A program made the translations under genes and the position numbers. A stretch of DNA of 64,000 bases from Mesotaenium endlicherianum (lineage: Eukaryota > Streptophyta > Zygnematophyceae > Zygnematales > Mesotaeniaceae): NCBI GenBank assembly GCA_009602735.1, contig WELA01012041.1, forward strand, positions 1-64,000, read 5' to 3'. Shown piece after piece: positions 1-9,511 of this stretch. Position 1 is the stretch's first letter. Each line of letters opens with the position of its first letter. A model generated the notes under the pieces. It did not search any database. It had not been told where the DNA came from and saw only the letters and a list, made by a program, of their open reading frames with translations.

Positions 1-2915
1 CCAGGACTACCCCCTAAGCGGGAAGTAGATCATAGGATTGATCTATTACCTGGGAGTCAGCCACCTTGGCAACGCACGTATGGTATGTCTTATGTGGAGA
101 GCGAGGAGTTGAAATCACAGATTGCAGAGCTTGAGGAAAATGGTTATATTTCTCCCAGTAAATCATCGTACGGCGCACCCATCCTATTTGTTAAGAAAAA
201 GGATGGCAGTATGCGGATGTGTGTGGTTACAGAGCCCTGAACAGAATTACAGTAAAGAACAAGTATGCTTTACCCAGGATCGAGGACTTGCTTGATACCC
301 TGTCTGGTGCTAAGGTGTTCAGTAAGATAGATCTCAAGAGTGGTTATCATCAAATCAGAATTGCTGAGGGGGATGAACACAAGACTGCCTTCCGCACACG
401 TTATGGACACTATGAGTTCAACGTGATGCCATTTGGACTGACTAATGCTCCTGCTACCTTCATGGGTGCTATGAATGACATTTTCAGACCTTATTTGGAT
501 AAGTTTGTGCAAGTTTTCCTGGATGATATTTTAATTTTCTCTAAAGATGAAGCTCAGCACACTGAACACTTAAAGACAGTGCTGGACACTCTGCGGAAAA
601 ATCACTTGTATGCTAAAATGAGCAAGTGTGATTTCTTTAAGGAAAGTATTGAATTCTTAGGCCACGTTGTCAGTAAAGAGGGCATCAGTGTGGATCCTAA
701 GAAAGTCCAGACCATAAGGGACTGGCCAGTACCACAGTCTGTCTCTGAAGTTAGATCCTTCCTCGGGTTGGCTAACTACTATAGGAGATTTATTGAGAAT
801 TATTCCACAAAGGCCAGTAAACTGACTGACCTTACTAAGAAAGACATCGGGTATGTGTGGGGGGAAGAGCAGCAGGCTGCCTTCCAGACCCTTAAAGATG
901 CCCTTTGTTCTGCCCCAGTGCTAGCCGTGTATGACCCCAGCAAACCGGTGCCGGTGGTTATTGATGCCTCTGACTTTGCCATGGGTGCTATTTTGTTGCA
1001 GCCTGCTGACAAAACCACAAAGGATGGTAAGGTACGGCAGGAGTGGCATCCTGTGTTGTATGAGTCTATGAAATTTAATCCAGCGGAGATTAATTACTCA
1101 GTGCATGATAAAGAGCTGCTAGCTATCATTCATGTACTCAAACAGTGGAGAGCATACTTACATGGTAAAGCTTTTAAGGTGATTACAGATCATCTAGCTC
1201 TGACCCACTTTCAGAAGAAGTCCAAGCTGTCGAGGAGGGAGAACCGCTGGAGCCAGATGCTGGAGCAGTTCCAAGTCCAGATCGACTACAAACCAGGGAA
1301 GTTGAATCCTGCTGATGCACTCTCTAGAAGACCTGACTTGCAAGAAAGGAACTTTAGTCAGCATGCTGTAGATAAAGTCCTGTGTGCACTCACTTCACTA
1401 TAGGTGAAAAAGTCCTTCCTAGAACAACTTAGGAAAGCCTACCTTTCTGACCCAACATTTGAGCCCAGCCCCACTACTGGTGTGTGTCGTGCTACTGCAC
1501 TCGGGTATAAGCTTAAGCGAGGGGTCTGGGTGACTGAAACCACTTCAGGCAGGATGAAGCTGGTGACTCCTAATAACTTGGAAATAAGGTCTCTCTTACT
1601 GAGTCAAGCTCATGACAGTCTCCTGGGTGGACATTTGGGGCAGGCCAAAACTGTTGGCAAACTGGCAAAACATTATCATTGGGAGGGGTTACCCCGGGAG
1701 GTCTTGAAATATGTCAAGTCCTGTGACCAGTGTCAGAGAAATAAGTCTCGGCACACACCACCCGGAGGTCTCTTGCAACCACTGCCCATCCCAGCTGGAC
1801 GCTGGGAAACTATATCCATGGACTGGGTGGTCACACTACCACGAACTGCTAATGGGCATGATTCGATATTGGTAGTCGTGGATAAACTGACAAAAATGGT
1901 CATTTTCATCCCCACAACTGTCAAAGTAACTACACTCGAAACAACGAGACATTTTTACAACCATGTAGTATGCCAACATGGGCTACCTTCTAACATCATC
2001 TTAGACAGAGACTCAAAATTCACCTTTAAGTTCTGGAAAGCTTTGATGGGGTTAATGGGAGTCAAACACCTGCTCAGCACAGCAAACCACCCTCAGACTG
2101 ATGGGCAGACTGAAAGAACTAATCGAGTTCTGCAGGAGGTGCTGAGAGCATATATTAACCAAAAACAAGATAATTGGGATGACCTGTTGCCTCAAATTCA
2201 GTTTGCGGTCAACAGTGCGGTGCACGCGTCAACGGGCAAAACTCCTTTTGAACTCAGCCTGGGTAGAGTCCCTAAGTCTCCTCTAGATGTGCTAGGGGAA
2301 TCTTTAACTCACCCTGAAGGGATTGACAACCCGGTCTCCCTCCAGTTAACTCAGGAGTTTGCTGACACCCTGTCAGAAGTCCAACGAAACTTGCACACGG
2401 CCCAAGAAAACCAACAAAAATACGCTAATCAACACCGTCGGGAACTGACATTTTCCAAGGGGGATTTAGTCAAACTGCATTCTCAGCACCTGTACCTCCC
2501 TGGTGTGGTCAAGAAAAAGCTTGGCCCTGTCTGGGTCGGTCCATATTCGGTGGTCCGTCGTGTCGGTCAGAATGCTTACAAACTGAACATGTCAGCTGAA
2601 TACAAGGGGCACCCGGTCTTTAATGTCTCCTTCCTGGAACCGTACATCAAAGGTGATACACTGTTCACAGGTCGGTTCCCTGTCCAACCGGGACCGGTCC
2701 CCGCTGTCCGGGACGGCGACCCTGAGGAATATGAGGTCGATGAGATTTTAGACGCTCGCTCGGTCCGTCGATCGTCTAAATATGTCATGAAATACCTCAT
2801 TCGATGGAAGGGTTACGATGCCTCTGGGGACACTTGGGAGTTTAAGGACCACTTGACCAATGCCAAAGGGGCGTTGACACGGTTCCACCTTCGGGCCGCT
2901 GGAGTCCCTCCATAA
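1..2915 (+). pseudogene. pol: pol (RT, RNase H, integrase, chromodomain), partial
   Basis: This is the polyprotein region that copies the element's RNA into DNA and integrates it. Visible parts are the RT palm with FLDDILIFS near 520, RNase H with the [14 protein letters not shown] block near 960, the integrase zinc region with CDQCQRNKS near 1720, the integrase catalytic core ending at [10 protein letters not shown] near 2100, a GPY/F-type module (GPVWVGPYSVV) near 2530, and a chromodomain (YLIRWKGYDASGDTWEF) near 2800. The chromodomain is expected to steer integration to chromatin with particular histone marks; that is family knowledge, not shown here. The N-terminal part (protease and start of RT) is cut by the window edge, and the region is lightly broken. 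Confidence 0.93.
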
Positions 2916-3151
2916 CTGTCATTTCAGTTGACACGGGAAGGTGACAGGCGGTCCTGTCTCCATTTAAGTTGGAGGGGAAAATATATGACAGTTAGTGAGC
3001 GAGAGCGATAAAAACACACTCATACGTTTATGTGTAGCGCATCGCAACTACGTCAACTTTTAGCAATCATCCTGTAAGGTAAACAGCAGCGAAGCCACTA
3101 TACTAAATACTAACATACTTCCTGCAATCCCTATGACAAAGGTCCATATCC

Positions 3152-3182
3152 TACTAACTTGTGCCCTGGTTACATGTGCAGG
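3152..3182 (+). promoter_or_regulatory. Branch-point-like motif and 3' splice-site-like AG before ORF3
   Basis: A perfect TACTAAC at 3152-3158 is followed about 20 bases later by tgtgCAG at 3181, two bases before the ORF3 ATG at 3183. This matches the form of a branch point and acceptor. The equivalent position in the copy at 53977-62792 is identical, and the diverged copy at 26209-36825 keeps CACTAAC plus an AG just before its ATG. I infer that ORF3 could be made from a spliced RNA; no donor site was assigned. Confidence 0.45.
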
Positions 3183-4961
3183 ATGGCGCCCACCACACAA
3201 AAGGAGGACAGAAAGCGCAAGGCAGAAGAAGCCAGGAGGACAATGGAGCAATACCAGAAGGAGCTGGCGGCGACGTCCCTCACCAGGAGAGAACAAGAAA
3301 GGGTCCGCAAACAACAAGAGGCGGCAGAAGAGGCACAGAGGAAGAAGGATCAGGAAGCGGAAAACCTCAGGAAGGCTGAGGAGGAGAGACAGAAGAAACA
3401 GCAAGAAGAAGCGGCAGCGGCAGAAGAGGAGAAAAGAAAAAAGATTGAAGCGGACAGACAGAAGAGCTTGGCCACTTACAGGTATACTGTGGTGGGTGGC
3501 CAAAACTTCGATAACCTGAAGGAAGCATTGCTGGCAGCCCAGGAGATCAACAGGCTGGAACAGACAACACTGCTACAGAAGGAAGGAGCTACAGCACTGG
3601 ACAGGTACATCGAGACACACACCGGCGTGGTCCTTTACGAAGATTATGCTAAGATGGTGGGCTATACAGCAGAGCAGGCCCGGTATCTCGCAGATGATTC
3701 AGAGGACAAGCCGGTCCCCATACCGGGAATAGTGGGAGATCAGAGACTCATCCGGATGGTGAGCATGCGGCCCGATAGCTTTAAGGATACGGTATTCTAC
3801 CTCACACTCCTGCCAGCTTACAATGAAGTTGAGAGAAGGAGCTGGGAGTACTTGGCCAGGGAAGCAGGACAGCAGATGTTCTCTCCCCACTGGTTCCCGT
3901 GTAAACTGAGGAAGGCTGAGCACGGACCCCAGTACTACCAGCAGCCAACAGACTGGAGGTGGATGACCGTCACAAATAAGAAGCAGGAGTGTGACCGAGC
4001 CCAACCGGATGACTTCCACTATGGCCTAGACGGCTATCTCATCCTACCACCTCACATTGCCCCTTGGGACCCCAGGCTGAATGGATGCCTGAGCAATATG
4101 AATGCAGAGACCAAGGAGCATAGGAGGAGGGGAAGAGACTACTTCTCTAAGGGAAAGCATGCCTTTGTCAAATGGGCAAAGAATGCAGGCCGGATAGATA
4201 TTAGCAGGCTGAAGGCCAAGCAACCTCCAGCGCGCCCTATGAAAGGGAGGTCGGTAGACTACTCCATGTCTACTAGGAAGCAGGACGACTTAGTGGACGA
4301 GACCCCTACTCTCTCCGAGGAGGAAGATGAGGAGGATGAGGAAGAAGAACAAGGCAGAGGAGAAGCATCAACAGCGGGTACTCAGGATACCCAGGGGCAG
4401 GCAAGGGCGCCCCCTAAAGAACCACGATCAGGTATTTGGAATGTGATCCCCGTTATGGCGACAACTGGACCCCGCGCTCGCTCCCCCAGCCCACCTGCCC
4501 AAGCAGGGGAAGAAGCTGATCTGACTGTACTGGGCAGCAGACACAGGCAGAAATCCCAAGAGGACAGGAGTGCTAGAAGAGGGACACGCGGGTGGGCCAG
4601 AGGTATGCCGGCCTCCCCCTCCGCTCAGGGGCATGTACCTCTAGCCAATGTATTTCAGCATCCTACTGGAATGCCTGTCTATGTGGGGATCAACACCCAA
4701 GTGGTTGAAAAACAGGCTACCATCCTTCATTCTCCTCGAGGTCCTACTTTAGAGCAAACAAGGTTCTTTAGAAGGCCAGCTGACAGACCTAGAGGGCTGT
4801 CCAGATCTAGGTCCAGATCTCCGTCTCCTGATCCTGAAGCTTCAGGAACAACCCCTTTAGGTGACAGGCTGAAAAGACAGTCAGTAGGGGAGGCTGGTCA
4901 GGGTCAGTTCCTTTATTTAAGGCTTTTGCAATTAAATGTTGTCGAGGCGACAACAAGTTAA
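3183..4961 (+). CDS. ORF3: unknown coiled-coil protein downstream of pol
   Basis: An open frame of about 592 residues from ATG 3183, the first methionine after a splice-acceptor-like AG. I do not recognise the family. Residues 1-100 are almost all E, K, R, Q and A and should form a long coiled coil. A compact globular part follows (about residues 100-345) with the conserved blocks HWFPCKLRK, DWRWMTV and LPPHIAPWDPRLNG. Then come a run of acidic residues (EEDEEDEEEEQ), a low-complexity S/P/R tail and an RSRSRSPSP stretch. There is no signal peptide or membrane segment, so it does not look like an envelope protein. Copies follow pol at 60287 and, diverged, at 35216. An RNA- or Gag-binding accessory role is conceivable but unsupported. 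Confidence 0.75.
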   Translation: MAPTTQKEDRKRKAEEARRTMEQYQKELAATSLTRREQERVRKQQEAAEEAQRKKDQEAENLRKAEEERQKKQQEEAAAAEEEKRKKIEADRQKSLATYRYTVVGGQNFDNLKEALLAAQEINRLEQTTLLQKEGATALDRYIETHTGVVLYEDYAKMVGYTAEQARYLADDSEDKPVPIPGIVGDQRLIRMVSMRPDSFKDTVFYLTLLPAYNEVERRSWEYLAREAGQQMFSPHWFPCKLRKAEHGPQYYQQPTDWRWMTVTNKKQECDRAQPDDFHYGLDGYLILPPHIAPWDPRLNGCLSNMNAETKEHRRRGRDYFSKGKHAFVKWAKNAGRIDISRLKAKQPPARPMKGRSVDYSMSTRKQDDLVDETPTLSEEEDEEDEEEEQGRGEASTAGTQDTQGQARAPPKEPRSGIWNVIPVMATTGPRARSPSPPAQAGEEADLTVLGSRHRQKSQEDRSARRGTRGWARGMPASPSAQGHVPLANVFQHPTGMPVYVGINTQVVEKQATILHSPRGPTLEQTRFFRRPADRPRGLSRSRSRSPSPDPEASGTTPLGDRLKRQSVGEAGQGQFLYLRLLQLNVVEATTS

Positions 4962-4972
4962 GTTGGAGGGAT

Positions 4973-5685
4973 TGTAATGAACCAGTATATTAGTGGATAT
5001 AGTATTCATTTACATATAATAGTTAATTAAGTTCAGCCTGCTGAACTTTAGTTAATAGTCAGTCTCCTGAACTTTACATAGTTATCAGTTTAATGACTCA
5101 GCCGGAAGCAGCAGGCTGAAGTCCATATAAGTCAGCTTGCTGACCCATTCTTTGACAGCCAGCTGAGTTCCGTACTCGGTCGCAGCGAACTGCCTTGATG
5201 TACTCCTAAGTACGATATGCTAGATGAATGGCCAGATGACATCCCTATGATGGATGGCTATTCGGGATGATGGGAGATAGCGGTGGATTTGGTTAACCGA
5301 GGTCTTACCAACGTGGTTAACTCCCGGGTAGGCGGTGCCATCGCACTGACCGTTGAACAGTAAACTCATTCCATGTACATATGCTAGGCATTGCTCTCGA
5401 GTTCGGCATTCGAAAACAAGGCCAACTCTCTAGTATAGCTTAATGAGAAAGATCTGAATCCAAGGCGAGAAGCCATTGACACGCACTGTCTTCTAACCTT
5501 GCTTATGTATGAGTTTACTAATTTGCATTATTGATGCTAGTTTACTCTCATTTGACTGACGAGTATTATTCACTGCTAGTGTGTTGTCCTTTGCCGTTAA
5601 ACCAGTTAGCGGAAAATACCATGAAGATTACTTGTTGATATAAAGATCTTTGTTAATTGCCTATTTGGTAAGTCGATTCATTTCA
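4973..5685 (+). repeat. 3' LTR of chromovirus A copy 1
   Basis: A 713-bp LTR beginning TGTAATGAACC and ending GATTCATTTCA. A purine-rich tract (TTGGAGGGA) sits just before it. It matches the LTRs at 26209, 53977 and 62076 over its whole length. A TATA-like CATATAAG near 5125 may mark the U3 promoter. The matching 5' LTR is outside the window, so no target duplication can be read. Confidence 0.93.
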
Positions 5686-6011
5686 GAGGAGGTGGGGGTG
5701 GGGGTAGCGTGGGGAAAATGGGGTGAGTGTTGCGGGTGCAGGCTCAGGAGGAGCCAGCGTGAACGAGTTTGGCGGCGGGCGGGAGAGAGGGGTGAGATTG
5801 TGTGTGCGTCAATGCGTACGAGTCCGACCTAGCCCCCACTCGCCCCCCCCATCAAGCATTGCACATGCAAAATCTTTCTTCGCACGCAACCTATTCCCTC
5901 TCTCTCTCTCGCTCTCCCTCTTTCCCTCTTTCTCTCCCTCTCTCTCCGTCTCTCTCCCTCTCTCCCTTTCCCTCCCTCCCTCCCTCTCCTCTCCCTCCCC
6001 CCTTTTCTATC

Positions 6012-6067
<56 letters not shown>

Positions 6068-6115
6068 GTTTTATATTGATCGACATATGTATACGCACAT
6101 ACTATCTCTTTAGCC

Positions 6116-6146
<31 letters not shown>

Positions 6147-6217
6147 GAGATTTTGCATGCACTTGCGTGCGTGCGCTCTGCTCTTTATATTACCATCTAT
6201 TCATGTGTGCGCGGCAG
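5686..6217. repeat. Pyrimidine-rich microsatellite tract in intergenic DNA
   Basis: Just after the LTR is a G-rich stretch (5686-5800). From about 5890 to 6070 the + strand is nearly pure C/T, passing from mixed CCCTCT repeats into a clean (CT)n run near 6013-6066, with a second (CT)n block at 6115-6141. Open frames across it are runs of serine and leucine and are not real genes. I see no gene here. Confidence 0.85.
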
Positions 6218-6300
6218 CTGAAGGCGCAGGTGACCACGACGACGGACGCGCTGGAGCAGGTGTATGGGGTGATGGGCAAGCGGCTCTCTCTGGCACCTCC
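6218..6300 (+). CDS. Possible isolated exon of a host gene
   Basis: After an AG at 6217 the + strand reads LKAQVTTTTDALEQVYGVMG with strongly GC-ending codons, the same codon style as the P450 exons downstream. A good donor (GAGCAG|GTGTAT) occurs after 6259, so the exon may be only 42 bases, or it may run on toward the solo LTR inserted at 6306. It resembles no P450 segment that I can place, so it may belong to another gene whose other exons are not visible. The support is codon character and splice-like ends only. Confidence 0.25.
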
Positions 6301-6305
6301 TTTCT

Positions 6306-6802
6306 TGTAGTGATACAGATAGATAAAGTACTTAGTGAAATAGAATACTTTATTCAAGACAAGGATCTTTGAACACAAGTGGTAGCTTCTTGAAAGAGAG
6401 ATGGCTTCTTGAAAGTTAATATATTTCTGGATTCTGGCAAGTACAAGAGTGATTCTGGAATGTCTTTCTATGTTCTAGCTCTTGTTTATATACTTGCTAC
6501 ATAAGTAATTTCTAGGAAAGTGTATGTTGATGTGTTGGCACCAACACATCCCAAAACTTGCCACCTCTTTCTAGAATAATGTACACATGTCCTTTTGACC
6601 TAAAAATGGCACATTTGACTTTTGCCACGTGGAGTTCTTCTAGGTCTTTCCTCTAACTTGGAAAATGCCTTGGAAGGTTCAAAGGACATGAACCAAGTTA
6701 CTAGAGTACCTATTCACACTTAACTCCACACAATAGTACTCCAAATATATTTGAAACATTAAAATATATGCAAACTAATATATAATAACTCAAATCACTA
6801 CA
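6306..6802 (-). mobile_element. Solo LTR (Copia-like) with 5-bp target duplication
   Basis: A 497-bp block starts TGTAGTGAT and ends with the exact inverse, ATCACTACA. It is flanked by perfect 5-bp direct repeats TTTCT at 6301-6305 and 6803-6807. No internal coding region is present, so this is a solo LTR left by recombination between two LTRs. On the minus strand it has a TATATAAAC motif near 6490 and AATAAAG near 6351, in the order expected for U3 promoter and R poly(A) signal, so the element pointed leftward. The Copia assignment is inference from LTR size and termini. Intact duplications suggest a fairly recent insertion. Confidence 0.82.
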
Positions 6803-6807
6803 TTTCT

Positions 6808-7413
6808 CCCTGTGCATGCGCACGCGTGTGGTTGCATGCTCACAAGATGTGCGTGCGTGAATAGGAGGGCAGGGCCTGGGCCAGAGGTTATGTGCGGCGG
6901 GCTGGTCACCTCGTGGCAGCGTGAGCTGACCTGTTGCTGGCTGGCTGTCCGTGTGTGCCCTTGAGCTCTCTCTCTCTCCTCTCCTTTTCCTTTCCATGTC
7001 CCCATCTCTCTCCACCTCGACGTGTCTATCCCTCTTTAAGTGATGCTTTCAACCGTAAGTCTTTGTTTTATTTAACGGACGATTTACATTATGTGTTTGT
7101 TTTTGCAGGGAGAATGAGGTAAATGAGAGGTGGTAGAGTCACTTCCACGAGATGGTTGCTTCCCCACTAGCTGGATAACGAGCTCCTAGACACTAGGATG
7201 TAGGACAGACTTGGATACTGTTATGCTTGTGAGGTAGAGCTTAGCTCTTACATTTTTATCAGGTGGCTATAGAGGTACAAAGTATATTAATATTGGGATC
7301 GCATATTTCTATTTAGGGTTCTAATGTGTGTACCAATTTTATCAATATGAATATATTTTTATAATGAAAGCTCCAAATTGGCATGCACGTGAATTTACAT
7401 CAATAATGAGGTC
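6808..7413. other. Intergenic, no gene recognised
   Basis: Contains a short CT-rich run near 6965-6990 and an acceptor-like tttttgcag at 7100-7109 followed within 10 bases by GTAAAT, which could be a micro-exon or chance. No frame looks coding. Confidence 0.5.
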
Positions 7414-7513
7414 AAAACCCACCTGGTTGAAAGATTGGAAAACCCACGTGGTTGAAAGGTTGGAAAACCCACCTTTTTGAAAGGTGGGAAAACCCACTTT
7501 ATTTCAAGGTTGG
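7414..7513. repeat. Four-copy 25-bp tandem repeat
   Basis: Four head-to-tail 25-base units at 7414, 7439, 7464 and 7489, each beginning AAAACCCAC and ending near AAGGTTGG or a close variant. The units differ at a few positions each. There are no spacers and no coding sense. Confidence 0.9.
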
Positions 7514-8196
7514 TAAAACATTTCCGAGAGAAAGTAGGTTCTCTTACTTTCGGCTACGGGATGCTGCCAGACAAAGTGCACAAAATTTTCGTATGTTTTC
7601 CGACCTCTAAAAAAGTATGAAACGACATACCGGCCTTACTTAACGGCCTCGAAACGGCCGTTTTCCCCCTTGTCCATTCTCAGGGTGTAGTGAAGACTGG
7701 TCTTCAAAAATACTCCCATCCTGACTACCTGGAGGCAAAAACGAGAGCGGGGGGGCAATTTGGGCAACAGAGCGATGTGCATAACGGCAAAACAATGTGG
7801 ATCTGACGATCTGGGCGGACAAACAGGATATCTTCGTCGACGAATTTAACAATCCTCGATACACGAGTAGACGCAGAGTGGAAACATCAAGGTGCGAGTG
7901 CAAGTTCTGGGTGTGTATTTTTTGTTCAATGGGACCGGAAAGACGAAATTTGATGGAAGCACCGGGGTCCGGCACCCGCCAAATTCCAATACACAGTACA
8001 GCACTGTACAGCACTGTACGGTACCCGCCAGACCACCACCAAGCACGGTCGCGGGACCAGAATACATGCGGCGACATTTATTATTTGTTATCCAGACCAA
8101 CCCCGGCGCTTCAAAGATTTTTAACGGATTTTTATGCGAATCGAGCGGGGAGAGTGGGGGAGAGCATGGGGTGGGAACTCCCCTCGAAAATCTGGG
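7514..8196. other. Unassigned intergenic DNA
   Basis: Short overlapping frames exist on both strands (for example 7797-8204 plus and 7640-8077 minus), but neither has recognisable domains. A small direct and inverted repeat of CAGCACTGTA occurs at 7990-8020. This may be part of an old transposon; nothing identifies it. Confidence 0.4.
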
Positions 8197-8400
8197 TGAA
8201 ATAGCGCCCAGAATTCAAAGATATAAAATAGCGCCCTGAAATCAATATCTCAAAATTTCAACAGTGAATTAGCGCCCTTTAATCAAATAAATATATCTCA
8301 TTAGCGACCTGAAATCAAACCTGGGAAAATTAGTGACAAGATTCAAAATTTTTTACGGGCCTGAATTCAAATATCTGGAAAATTAGCGCCAGTTTCCCAC
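8197..8400. repeat. Degenerate ~30-bp tandem repeat (TAGCGCCC family)
   Basis: Seven imperfect units, each led by TAGCGCCC or a variant (TAGCGACC, TAGTGACA, GGGCC) followed by TGAATTCAAATATCT-like text, starting near 8199, 8227, 8266, 8298, 8327, 8356 and 8381. Unit length wanders between about 25 and 40 bases. It is AT-rich and non-coding. Confidence 0.75.
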
Positions 8401-9237
8401 CCCATGGGGGAGAGAGTCCTTTCAGATTGTCACAGATACGGTAAATTGAAGTGTATTCAAGTGCCCAATAATGCATCTCCGTCTGTCACGTGGAGATTCA
8501 CTATATATATTGGGGCCCCTCAAGCCAATGAGATGGTTGTTTTGTATTGAGCGATTGCCGACACTGGCACTAGCTGACCGGCAAGCACAGCTAGGCACTT
8601 CTCGTCTGCTTCTCGTAGTAGCTAGCCTGCATGGGCCCTGCTACAGCCTGCAGCAACGCAACGAGACCACTTCATGAAGGTGGAGATGAATTCTACAAGT
8701 CCAATCCACTTCTACTGCAACATGGTAGCGATCATGTTTCATAATTAAGTGGCTAGTCACGGCTCAATAGCATCGAAGTCAGCTTGTGCGGCAAATTATA
8801 CATGCAAAGTGTGTGCTTTTATCATGCGTATACCCGGCATAGATATGAAACAAATGTGACTTGGCAACAGCATTGTCCCCTCTCGTGCATTTTGATCATC
8901 TTACAATCGCTCGCTGCAGTTTCAGTAATATGTGAGCCCGTGAAGTTGTCTGGGGAACACCTCGTTGTACTCCAGCAGCTTTAAGGACTTCGGTCGCTTG
9001 TCCCTGGAGACATAGGAAGTGCGCGGCAGATTGCAATAGTTCTATGAGCTATCGTGGTTGTGGAAAACAAAGACCAAGTATACCGTCTTGTCTTGCCCGC
9101 CGAGTTCTTACTGCACAACAACCAGTTAGCACACTTGTCGACGACTACTCCTACAGCAGCATATCTGCGCCCTCACTCGAGTCGAGTCTGGTCCATTCCG
9201 CCGGAGAAGCAGGGCATACCTGACATACTTTAGTACC
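8401..9237. other. Region upstream of the P450 locus, no gene recognised
   Basis: No frame in this stretch looks coding. By position it could hold the promoter and 5' UTR of the gene whose first exon may start at 9238. A TATATATA run lies at 8501-8508, far upstream of that ATG. No element can be assigned with confidence. Confidence 0.4.
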
Positions 9238-9511
9238 ATGGTTTTCACTAATGCTGCCCAATCAGCTCTTAGTAGCGCAGGAACTTATGCCCTGGCTGGT
9301 CATATTGGGACGAAGAGTTTCTCCCAGAAAGTGCATCTTCCTCCTAAATGTAGTTATGGCTTCAAGTCCCGAACACCTACACTGTCAACAGACTCCAGCA
9401 GGGAGACGAAACTCGGCAGAGGGCATGAGGGACTGCAGAGTACCTTCAAGCTTCATCCTCTTTCAAGAGCAGCCAACAAGAAGCCCAGACACAAAGTACT
9501 CCCCAAGACAG
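9238..9511 (+). CDS. Possible first exon with plastid-transit-peptide character
   Basis: ATG 9238 sits in a good eukaryotic start context (taccATGG) and reads about 91 residues to a plausible donor (AAGACAG|GTTTGT) after 9511. The peptide begins MVFTNAAQSALSSAGTYA, is rich in S, A, T, K and R and poor in acidic residues, as stroma-targeting peptides are. Clan-97 P450s are plastid proteins, so this could be the N-terminal exon of the P450 that follows. Against this, its end phase does not match the 11192 exon directly, so at least one more exon would be needed between them. Confidence 0.35.

Larger units (their letters stand above)
1..5685 (+). mobile_element. Chromovirus A copy 1 (Ty3/Gypsy, 3' part)
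   Basis: This is the 3' portion of a Ty3/Gypsy LTR retrotransposon that runs off the left edge of the window. In order it holds reverse transcriptase, RNase H, integrase and a C-terminal chromodomain, then an extra ORF (ORF3), a purine-rich tract and a 3' LTR. The order RT-RNaseH-integrase is typical of Ty3/Gypsy, and the chromodomain places it among chromoviruses. It is nearly identical along its length to the element at 53977-62792, so the two are recent relatives. It carries few breaks and its ORF3 reads open. The 5' LTR, gag and protease lie outside the window. Confidence 0.95.

Noticed and set aside
3060-3503. Minus-strand leucine- and phenylalanine-rich frame that looks like a membrane protein (and its twin at 60161-60607)
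   Set aside because: It is the reverse of the E/K-rich coiled-coil codons of ORF3; GAG and AAG read backward give leucine and phenylalanine.
3183-4961. ORF3 as a retroviral envelope
   Set aside because: No signal peptide, no transmembrane segment and no cysteine-rich surface domain; it is highly charged and soluble in character.
5723-6113. Overlapping serine- and leucine-rich frames
   Set aside because: They are the six-frame reading of a CT microsatellite, with no start context and no domain.
7414-7513. CRISPR-like direct repeats
   Set aside because: The units abut with no unique spacers, and the context is eukaryotic.
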